This document shows, in pieces, positions 53,586-60,584 of a stretch of DNA of 64,000 bases (positions are counted from its first letter, which is position 1; every line of letters starts with the position of its first letter). The translations under genes and the position numbers were made by a program. The DNA comes from Paenarthrobacter ilicis (GTDB lineage: Bacteria > Actinomycetota > Actinomycetes > Actinomycetales > Micrococcaceae). The stretch spans positions 1,860,001-1,924,000 of the forward strand of contig NZ_JAFBCD010000001.1 of assembly GCF_016907545.1 (NCBI RefSeq), in the 5' to 3' direction. Below the pieces are notes generated by a model. It saw nothing but the letters and a program-made list of their open reading frames with translations. It was not told the DNA's origin and did not search any database.

Positions 53586-54631
53586 ATGATTTCCAACATG
53601 CCGGCGTTGAGGCCGGAACCAACCCCCATGCAGAGCACCCTGTCACCGGCATTCAGGGACTGGGCCTCTTCGGCGAGGGTCATGGGCAGCGAAGCCGGGC
53701 CCACGTTGCCCCAGTGCGGGAACGTGATGGGTACCTTTTCCGGGTCAAGCCCCACGGCGCTGATGATGGCCTGGGTGTAGGCGTTGCTGACCTGATGGGT
53801 GACATACCTGTCCATGGCGCCCCAGTTCCATTCCGGCTGCGCCTCGTGCCAAGCATCCACCACCAGTTCCAGGCCGCCATCCAGCAACCCTTTGGTGTCC
53901 GTGGTCATGCCGTCAATGCCGCCAACACACAATTCGTGGTGTTCGGTTCCGGCCCTCATGACGCCGCCAACCAGGCGGTGCGCGCCGCTGTGCTCGTCGG
54001 CTGGTCCCAGGACGGCCGCTGCTGCTCCCGAGCCCAGTGTGAGCGTCGCAAACTCGCGGTTGAAATCTTCCCGTGTTGTTTCGGGGCGTTGGAGCCTGGC
54101 CAGAGTGGCTTCCTGGGTGACCTGGGCGTCCTCTCCGTTGACAATCACGGCGTATTTGATCTGCCCGGAGTCAATCATGTTGGCGGCCAGGATCAGGCCA
54201 TTGACAAAGCCCAGGCAGGCGTTGGCCAAGTCAAAGTTCATGGCCGACGACGGCAGGCCAAGGTCGTGGTGGATCTTCACCGCAACAGACGGTTCAAGGT
54301 TCCTGCGGGTCACCGAGGTGTTGATCAGCAGACCCACCTCGGAAGGCTCGATGCCGGCGTCGGCCAGGGCTTTTGCGCCGGCCTCAACGGCGGCGTCGTC
54401 AAAGGACGTCCCTGCGGCCCACCAGCGGCGGTGTGTCACGCCTGCAACCCGCTCCAGGAGTCGGGGAGGGAACTTCAGCCGTTTAAGGGTTGAAGCCAAC
54501 GTCCGGTCAAAGTCCGATGAGCTGACCACCCGCGGAGCCTCGACGCTACTAACCGACAGCAGAGCGGTGTTGCTGTGCCTGAAGGTTGCGTTCCCTGCCA
54601 ATTCAAGCCCCTGTTCGTTTCTGTCCCACAT
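53579..54631 (-). CDS. oleA: OleA, head-to-head acyl-CoA condensing thiolase
   Basis: A 350-residue thiolase-fold enzyme resembling KAS III. It condenses two fatty acyl-CoAs to a 2-alkyl-3-keto acid. The catalytic cysteine is C139 in DLANACLGFVNG, and E113 in RRNLEPSVA matches the glutamate reported essential in Xanthomonas OleA. C-terminal FPHWGNVGPASLPMTLAEEA and GVGSGLNAGMLE complete the active site. ATG 54631 has no strong ribosome site. First gene of the operon. Confidence 0.92.
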   Translation of the reverse strand: MWDRNEQGLELAGNATFRHSNTALLSVSSVEAPRVVSSSDFDRTLASTLKRLKFPPRLLERVAGVTHRRWWAAGTSFDDAAVEAGAKALADAGIEPSEVGLLINTSVTRRNLEPSVAVKIHHDLGLPSSAMNFDLANACLGFVNGLILAANMIDSGQIKYAVIVNGEDAQVTQEATLARLQRPETTREDFNREFATLTLGSGAAAAVLGPADEHSGAHRLVGGVMRAGTEHHELCVGGIDGMTTDTKGLLDGGLELVVDAWHEAQPEWNWGAMDRYVTHQVSNAYTQAIISAVGLDPEKVPITFPHWGNVGPASLPMTLAEEAQSLNAGDRVLCMGVGSGLNAGMLEIIW

Positions 54632-54866
54632 GCATGCGGTGACTGTACCCCTTTAGCGCAGTTCCAAGCCCGGCTGCGCTGTGTGCGCTGGCGGGTTTGG
54701 CTTGCCTCTATGTTCCGCGGCATTCGCTGCGCGGAAAAATGGAGACCCTTAAGCATGACAGAAAAGTGGGAGTGCCCTGCACCGCGGCCAGGGTACCCAG
54801 AAAATCATCATCATGCTTACTATTGGGGATCGGCCCAAGAGCCCAACAACCACACCGGGAGCGGAC

Positions 54867-55094
54867 ATGGCACTGAGCAAGGGAACCAGGGTGGAATGGA
54901 ACACCCCGCAAGGCAAAACCCACGGCAAGATCGTGGAAAAGAAGACCAGTGACTTTGAGCTCGAGGGAAACACCCACCGCGCCAGCGACGACGAGCCGCA
55001 GTATGTGGTGGAGTCGGAGAATACCGGCGCGCGGGCGGCACACAAGGCCTCGGCCTTGAAGGAAGCATCCGGCAAACCATCCGAAAAGAAGTAG
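54867..55094 (+). CDS. DUF2945 (HVA1-type) small protein
   Basis: A 75-residue basic protein: KGTRVEWNTPQGKTHGKIVEK, then HRASDDEPQYVVESENTGARAAHKASALK, the DUF2945 pattern seen in stress-linked small proteins. The function is unknown. ATG 54867 follows a GGGAG site; the frame is open to 54813. A TACTAT hexamer at 54819 could be its -10. It is 4 bp upstream of the flavoprotein gene and probably cotranscribed. Confidence 0.85.
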   Translation: MALSKGTRVEWNTPQGKTHGKIVEKKTSDFELEGNTHRASDDEPQYVVESENTGARAAHKASALKEASGKPSEKK

Positions 55095-55098
55095 CGTC

Positions 55099-56295
55099 AT
55101 GGCCCGCCGCCACGACGTCCTGGTGATCGGGGGCGGCAATGCGGGCATTTCACTTGCCGCGCGCCTCAAACGCTACGGCGTCAAGGACATCGGCCTGATT
55201 GAGCCCAGGGACCAGCACTTCTACCAGCCCCTGTTCTCACATATTGCCGGTGGTCGAGCATCGGTCAAAGAAGCTGTCCGCAGTCAGCGTTCCGTCATCC
55301 CCCGGGGGATCCACTGGATCCAGGACACGGCCACTGATGTGGACGCACAGGCACGGACCGTAACTCTGGGTTCCGGCGAATCAGTGTCCTATGGAAACTT
55401 GGTGGTGTGTCCGGGGATCCAGTTCCAGTGGGAAGCTGTCCCCGGCCTGGCTGAGGCGGTTCATTCCCCCTACGGCACCTCGCACTACGAGTTTGAGCTC
55501 GCGCCCAAAACATGGTCCCTCCTGAGCAGCCTGGACGTCGGTACGGCGATCTTCACCATGCCGTCAGAGCCGGTCACATGCGCTGGAGCGAGCCAGAAAC
55601 CCATGTATCTTGCGTGCGATCACTGGAAGCAAGCCGGAGTCCTGGACAGCATCCGGGTTGTCATGGTTCAGCCGTATCCGTCTGTGTTCGGTGTCCCGCA
55701 CGTGGACCAGGAGCTGGAGAGGAAGATGGCGGAGTACGGCATCGAGCTTCGCACCAACAGCGAGTTGGTCTCGGTGGACGCATCCAACAGAACGGCCAGC
55801 ATCCGGCACAACCCCACCGGCGAAGTGGAGAAACTGCAGTACGACGTCCTCAACGCTGTACCTCCACAAAGTGCTCCTGATTGGTTGAAGGGTACGGATC
55901 TGCCGGCGGCCGGAGATGACGGCGGCTTCGTGGAGGTGGACCCCGGGACATTGCGACACCCCCGTTATCCGGAAGTCTGGTCGTTGGGTGACGCGGCGGC
56001 AACAACCAATTCCAAGTCAGGAGGTGCCTTGCGGAAACAGGTCAAAGTCCTGGCGAAGAACCTGGTGGCAGCACAAAGAGGAGCCGCTCTTCCTGAGAGG
56101 TACAACGGCTATTCGGTATGCCCTTTCACTGTCTCCAGGGACACGGTGGTTTTTGCCGAATTCGATCAGGACTACAACCAGATGCCCAGCCTTCCCGGAG
56201 TGCCCACGTGGAAAGAGAGCAAGCTGTCATGGGTGGTGGACCGTGTGATGTTTCCCCAGGTCTATTGGCGCCTGATTCTCAAGGGACGGGCATGA
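55099..56295 (+). CDS. SQR-like FAD-dependent oxidoreductase
   Basis: A 398-residue flavoprotein resembling sulfide:quinone oxidoreductases. The dinucleotide motif VLVIGGGNAGISLAARLKRYG opens the protein; FYQPLFSHIAGG, LVVCPGIQFQWEAVPGL, and VWSLGDAAATTNSKSGGALRKQ are family-like. Candidate redox cysteines lie in VVCPG, VTCAGASQK and YSVCPF. The C-terminus has an amphipathic tail (WVVDRVMFPQVYWRLILKG) that could touch the membrane. Sulfide oxidation is the best guess, but other quinone-linked substrates are possible. Confidence 0.82.
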   Translation: MARRHDVLVIGGGNAGISLAARLKRYGVKDIGLIEPRDQHFYQPLFSHIAGGRASVKEAVRSQRSVIPRGIHWIQDTATDVDAQARTVTLGSGESVSYGNLVVCPGIQFQWEAVPGLAEAVHSPYGTSHYEFELAPKTWSLLSSLDVGTAIFTMPSEPVTCAGASQKPMYLACDHWKQAGVLDSIRVVMVQPYPSVFGVPHVDQELERKMAEYGIELRTNSELVSVDASNRTASIRHNPTGEVEKLQYDVLNAVPPQSAPDWLKGTDLPAAGDDGGFVEVDPGTLRHPRYPEVWSLGDAAATTNSKSGGALRKQVKVLAKNLVAAQRGAALPERYNGYSVCPFTVSRDTVVFAEFDQDYNQMPSLPGVPTWKESKLSWVVDRVMFPQVYWRLILKGRA

Positions 56296-56317
56296 CGACG
56301 GCGGCACCCACCGCCGT

Positions 56318-56779
56318 TCAGTACTCGCCTTTGATGACGAAATAGGATCCGCGGATCACGCCGGCCAACCTGGATTTTTGCCGGGCGAACTTGAACGTGC
56401 CGGCCAGTTCCTCCGGGACCTCCATACCGTCGGAAAGCTTGAAGCCCACCGCCCTTTTGCCGCCGGCAGTGCTGTACATGACGTTGATGGAAAGCCCGGA
56501 CTGATAGAAGACGTAGGACATGTCCAGGTCCTCAACCTGGAATGCAGTGGCTTCCAACGGCGGGGACTCGATCACGATGTTCCGCTCCTCGCGGAGGATT
56601 TGGCTGACCCGCCCAACTACCTCCGGGACCTCAGCTGCCGGACTTACTTCAAAAACATGCTGATACTTGTTGCGGAAATACCTGGCCTCATTGGCACGCA
56701 GCCCGGCCAGGGCCTCCGCCACGGGGGAGGACTCCAATCCTTCAGTGGAAACCTCGGAAAAATCAACAATGTGTGGCAT
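56318..56779 (-). CDS. hypothetical protein
   Basis: A 153-residue soluble protein I cannot assign. Residues 25-75 look helical and charged (LRANEARYFRNKYQHVFEVSP, VVGRVSQILREERNIVIES). A beta-rich part follows (AFQVEDLDMSYVFYQSGLSINVMYSTAGGKRAVGFKLSDGMEVPEEL). The region before ATG 56779 (CAGGAGCACCC) is a fair ribosome site. It is 63 bp downstream of the LigD-like gene on the same strand and may share its transcript. Confidence 0.7.
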   Translation of the reverse strand: MPHIVDFSEVSTEGLESSPVAEALAGLRANEARYFRNKYQHVFEVSPAAEVPEVVGRVSQILREERNIVIESPPLEATAFQVEDLDMSYVFYQSGLSINVMYSTAGGKRAVGFKLSDGMEVPEELAGTFKFARQKSRLAGVIRGSYFVIKGEY

Positions 56780-56842
56780 GGGTGCTCCTGCGTCTGTGGG
56801 CCACGCCTATGGCAGCCCGGCCGTTGCTTGGATGGCTCCGCG

Positions 56843-58081
56843 TTATTGCCTGCCGGGCCATTCCCTTCCTGCCCAAGGATCATAGTCGGCCAGCAGGGGC
56901 TCTTGCCCGATGCGCAGCGCCTCGGGGACGTGCTGTAAGTTGACGCGCACCCGGTACCAGAGGGAACTCGATCCCCGCATGCCGTCAATAAGGATGTCGG
57001 CGGGGTGGAGCGCCTCCACGATCTCCCTGTGTTTGGACTTCCACTCCTCAACGGCGGCCAACGCTTCGGGTTTGGTTCTGGTGCGCGCCACCTCAATCAA
57101 CGGCACGGTGGAGACCCGGCGTCCCGAACCGTCTCCGGTCCTGGGTGCTTTTTCCGCCGGTCCCAGCTCGGTTGCCAGGGCAAGCAAACCTTCCAGTGAT
57201 CCTGCAGAATCGTCAATTCCGGAGTGGGGGTCGCCCATGTCCGCGAAACGCCCAGGCACGGTAAGCACCGTGAATTGCTCCGGACTGGCCGTGGCCAGTT
57301 CCTCCCAGTCCAGCGGAGTCGAGACGCGCGCGTCGGGCAGCGAACGCACGGAGTATGCCGAGGCTACTGTGCGGTCTTTGGCATTCTGGTTGAAGTCAAC
57401 AAAGACGCTTTCCCCGCGTTCCTCTTTCCACCACCGGGCAGTCGCCAGGCCCGGCGCACGGTTTTCCACTTCCCGGGCCAGTGTTTCTGCGGCGAGGCGT
57501 ACATCCTTGTAGGTCCACTCGGGGGAGATGCGGGTGAGGATGTGCAACCCCCTGGAACCACTGGTCTTGGGCCACCCTTTAAGGCCGACGTCGGCCAGAA
57601 CGTCGCGTGCGATCCAGGCGGTGTCCACAATCTGTGACCACCCGACGCCGGGCATGGGGTCCAGGTCAACGCGCAGCTCATCGGGGTGGTCCAGGTCCTC
57701 CGCCCGCACCGGGTGCGGATTCAGGTCAAGGCAGCCCAGGTTGACCACCCAGGCCAGTCCTGCGGCATCGCGGATGACTGCCTCCTCGGCTGAGGTACCC
57801 GACGAGTAGTGGAGGGTGGCTGTGTCTATGAACTCCGGATGGTTCTCCGGCACACGCTTTTGGAAGAAGGGCTCCTGGTCGATGCCTTTGGGAAATCGTT
57901 TGAGGACCATGGGCCGTCCGGCTGCGCCTCTGAGAGCTCCCTCTGCAACCTCCAGGTAGTAGCGGACCAGATCCATCTTTGTGATGCCGGGTTCAGGAAA
58001 AACCACTTTGTCGGGGTTGGAAACACGCACCTCATGGCCGGCGATGTCCAGGATCTGCACCGGGGATTTTGACGGGCTCAT
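56843..58081 (-). CDS. stand-alone LigD-type polymerase/primase domain protein
   Basis: A 412-residue protein of the archaeo-eukaryotic primase family used in bacterial end joining. The N-terminal VRVSNPDKVVFPEPGITKMDLVRYY, the catalytic acid pair DELRVDLDPMPG, and KTSGSRGLHILTRI with VFVDFNQNAKDRTVASAYSVR are diagnostic. No ligase or nuclease domain is fused, and no Ku gene is in the window. The C-terminal 120 or so residues (TVPLIEVARTRTKPEA onward) are an extension beyond the polymerase core. It is divergent from the 44-aa gene. Confidence 0.88.
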   Translation of the reverse strand: MSPSKSPVQILDIAGHEVRVSNPDKVVFPEPGITKMDLVRYYLEVAEGALRGAAGRPMVLKRFPKGIDQEPFFQKRVPENHPEFIDTATLHYSSGTSAEEAVIRDAAGLAWVVNLGCLDLNPHPVRAEDLDHPDELRVDLDPMPGVGWSQIVDTAWIARDVLADVGLKGWPKTSGSRGLHILTRISPEWTYKDVRLAAETLAREVENRAPGLATARWWKEERGESVFVDFNQNAKDRTVASAYSVRSLPDARVSTPLDWEELATASPEQFTVLTVPGRFADMGDPHSGIDDSAGSLEGLLALATELGPAEKAPRTGDGSGRRVSTVPLIEVARTRTKPEALAAVEEWKSKHREIVEALHPADILIDGMRGSSSLWYRVRVNLQHVPEALRIGQEPLLADYDPWAGREWPGRQ

Positions 58082-58230
58082 GCGGCCACGCTAGCAATCA
58101 ATGCGTGCCCCCACCAGAGTCCCGTAAAAAGTCGTTGCCGCCGTCAGTGAATTTGTCCTGAAATTACCGGCTGGCTTAAATATTTAAAGTGGGTATGGTG
58201 TTGTTATCAACGGTTTGGGAGGAGAAAAAC

Positions 58231-58365
58231 ATGTCTGCAAAATTGCGTGGAAACGCCAATGTAAAAAAGACGGGAAAAACGGTTCTGGAGAAGCGTGCGC
58301 AAAAGAGGGCCAAGGCGGAGAGTGCTGATGGCATCTTTTCAAAACCCCGGAAGAACCAGCGCTAG
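58231..58365 (+). CDS. small basic protein, 44 residues
   Basis: ATG 58231 follows a strong GGGAGGAG site 6 nt away. The product begins MSAKLRGNANVKKTGK and ends FSKPRKNQR, with about a third Lys/Arg and no hydrophobic helix. The upstream DNA is unusually AT-rich (TTAAATATTTAAAG) and contains GGGTAT at 58191, reminiscent of a stress-sigma -10. A nucleic-acid-binding role is possible but unproven. It is followed after 25 bp by the DUF3846 gene. Confidence 0.65.
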   Translation: MSAKLRGNANVKKTGKTVLEKRAQKRAKAESADGIFSKPRKNQR

Positions 58366-58390
58366 ATCAGGTTGGAGCGTGGAGAAGGCC

Positions 58391-58738
58391 ATGGGCAGGC
58401 GTTTTGCTGCACTCATTGTCCCTGCAGACTTGAATATTCCGGTGCGGGTTGAGGTGATGAATGCCGAATTGGAGAAATACCGGAAATTGGTGCAGGGACC
58501 CGTGGAATCGATGAACTGCTTCGGTTGGCATGTTTATCTGAATGATGAAGCGGATTACATTCCGTTGCCACCAAACGTCCGCGCCGAAGTGCTGATCCGT
58601 GAGGCGGGTATTGGCGTGGATACAGTCAAGGGAAACGCGGTGTTTTTGGGAGACGGGCCGGACGGCGGGGAAGCTGACGTTCCTGAGTACTTGCTTCGGC
58701 TGGCGCAGGACCTCCTTGGCTTGCAGTTGGCTGCGTAA
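58391..58738 (+). CDS. DUF3846 family protein
   Basis: A 115-residue protein: FAALIVPADLNIPVRVEVMNAELEKYRKLVQGPVESM, then GWHVYLNDEADYIPLPPN and GNAVFLGDGPDGGEADVPEYLLRL. This matches DUF3846, whose function is not known. ATG 58391 follows GGAGAAGG; the frame is open to 58295 inside the small basic gene, which is not preferred. It is probably cotranscribed with that gene. Confidence 0.75.
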   Translation: MGRRFAALIVPADLNIPVRVEVMNAELEKYRKLVQGPVESMNCFGWHVYLNDEADYIPLPPNVRAEVLIREAGIGVDTVKGNAVFLGDGPDGGEADVPEYLLRLAQDLLGLQLAA

Positions 58739-58835
58739 AAACCCCCGGAGCCGGGCACCACCAGCTTGGACGGAGCCTGGCGGACTATATTTGGCCATGT
58801 CAGCCCACCACCACAACTGCGGGAGCCTGCACGCC

Positions 58836-60584
58836 ATGGCCAAAGAACTTGCCACCCAACTCATTGAACAACTCCAGGCTGCCGGGGTGCAGCGTATCTA
58901 CGGGATTGTGGGTGACAGCCTCAATCCACTGGTGGACGCCGTCCGGCAGACGGGGGGTTCGGCCAATGGCGGCATTGACTGGATCCATGTCCGTCACGAG
59001 GAAGCAGCTGCTTTTGCGGCCGCGGCTGAAGCGCAATTGACGGGTAAGCTCGCTGTGTGTGCAGGATCCTGTGGGCCGGGAAACCTGCACCTGATCAACG
59101 GGCTCTACGACGCCAACCGGACAGGCGCTCCGGTCCTGGCCATTGCCTCCCATATACCCAGCAAGCAGATTGGCAGTGGATTCTTCCAGGAGACGCATCC
59201 GGACCGGCTCTTCAACGAGTGTTCCGTGTACTCCGAGATGATCAGCACCACCGATCAGGCTCCCCGGGTCATGCACAGCGCCATTCAAAATTCTGTGGCA
59301 CTCAGAGGGGTTGCTGTTGTAACACTTCCGGGAGATATCGCCGGGCTGGAAGCCACCGCAGCCACCCCGGCGCCCGCCGCGTTCCGCCCCGCGAGCCTGG
59401 TGCCGGACCCTGTCAGCGTTCAAGAACTGGCGCAGGCCATCAACGACGCTGGAAAGGTAGCCATCTTTGCCGGCGTGGGCGTCGAAGGTGCCCATGCCGA
59501 GCTGATGTCCTTGGCGGAACTGATCAACGCACCCATAGGCCACTCCTTGCGTGGCAAGGATTTTGTCCAGTACAACAATCCTTTTGACATTGGCATGACC
59601 GGCTTGCTGGGTTACGGTGCTGCGGCCGAGGGCATTGAAGACGCTGATCTCTTGATTCTCCTGGGCACCGATTTTCCTTACGACCAGTTCCTTCCGGACA
59701 CCCGCACTGCGCAGGTGGACCGTGCCGCGCAGCGGCTTGGGCGCCGGACCGACGTCGACATTGCTGTCCACGGTGACGTGCTTCCCACCCTGAAGGCCCT
59801 GCTGCCGCTGGTTAAAGCGAAGAAAAGCCGGCGGTTCCTGGATCAAATGCTGAAAAAGCATGACCGTCTCATGAACAAGGCAGTGGGCGCCTACACCCGC
59901 AAGGTGGAGAAGAAGCAGCCCATACATCCCGAGTACGCGGCATCCTTGCTGGACCAGGTGGCCGCAGACGATGCGATCTTCACGGCTGATACGGGCATGT
60001 GCAATGTCTGGACAGCGCGCTACATCAATCCACTGGGGACGCGGAGGCTGATCGGTTCATTCCTTCACGGCTCAATGGCCAACGCCCTGCCGCACGCCAT
60101 TGGTGCCCAACTGGCCTTCCCGGGGCGCCAAGTGATCTCGGTTTCGGGTGACGGCGGCCTGTCCATGCTCCTTGGGGAGCTGGTCACAGCGGCCGCCCAC
60201 AAATTGCCCGTGAACGTCGTGGTTTTCAACAACTCCACGCTGGGAATGGTGAAGCTGGAGATGCTGGTTGACGGCCTGCCGGACTTCGGCGTGGATGTTC
60301 CGGATGCCAACTACGCCGGTGTGGCGAAGGCGCTTGGCTTCCATGCTGTCCGGGTGACGGATCCTGCCCTGGTTGAATCCGCTTACCGTGAGGCCTTCGC
60401 CCACCCGGGTCCCTCCTTGGTGGAACTCATCACCGATCCGAACGCGTTGTCCATCCCGCCCAAGATTTCCGGTTCCCAGGTCATCGGGTTCGCCACTGCG
60501 ATGTCCAAGGTGGTCCTGAACCGTGGTGCCGGCGAGGCTGTCAGCATGGCGCGCAGCAACCTGCGGAATATCCCCCGGCGTTAG
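58836..60584 (+). CDS. poxB: thiamine-diphosphate pyruvate dehydrogenase (PoxB-like)
   Basis: A 582-residue ThDP enzyme of the acetolactate synthase/pyruvate oxidase family. The N-terminal glutamate for ThDP is in HVRHEEAAAFAAAAEA; the metal-ThDP motif is SGDGGLSMLLGE to FNNSTLG. C-terminal SMARSNLRNIPRR resembles the membrane-linked PoxB tail. PoxB turns pyruvate into acetate plus CO2 with electrons to quinone. MAKELATQL at 58836 fits the family, with GGGAG upstream. An in-frame ATG at 58797 lies 5 nt after TATATT and could be a leaderless start adding 13 residues. The stop overlaps the convergent UvrA-like gene by 4 bp. Confidence 0.88.
   Translation: MAKELATQLIEQLQAAGVQRIYGIVGDSLNPLVDAVRQTGGSANGGIDWIHVRHEEAAAFAAAAEAQLTGKLAVCAGSCGPGNLHLINGLYDANRTGAPVLAIASHIPSKQIGSGFFQETHPDRLFNECSVYSEMISTTDQAPRVMHSAIQNSVALRGVAVVTLPGDIAGLEATAATPAPAAFRPASLVPDPVSVQELAQAINDAGKVAIFAGVGVEGAHAELMSLAELINAPIGHSLRGKDFVQYNNPFDIGMTGLLGYGAAAEGIEDADLLILLGTDFPYDQFLPDTRTAQVDRAAQRLGRRTDVDIAVHGDVLPTLKALLPLVKAKKSRRFLDQMLKKHDRLMNKAVGAYTRKVEKKQPIHPEYAASLLDQVAADDAIFTADTGMCNVWTARYINPLGTRRLIGSFLHGSMANALPHAIGAQLAFPGRQVISVSGDGGLSMLLGELVTAAAHKLPVNVVVFNNSTLGMVKLEMLVDGLPDFGVDVPDANYAGVAKALGFHAVRVTDPALVESAYREAFAHPGPSLVELITDPNALSIPPKISGSQVIGFATAMSKVVLNRGAGEAVSMARSNLRNIPRR

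Noticed and set aside
50997..53780. Two long + strand frames (499 and 400 residues) opposite oleBC
   Set aside because: OleB and OleC catalytic motifs are read on the minus strand; these frames have none.
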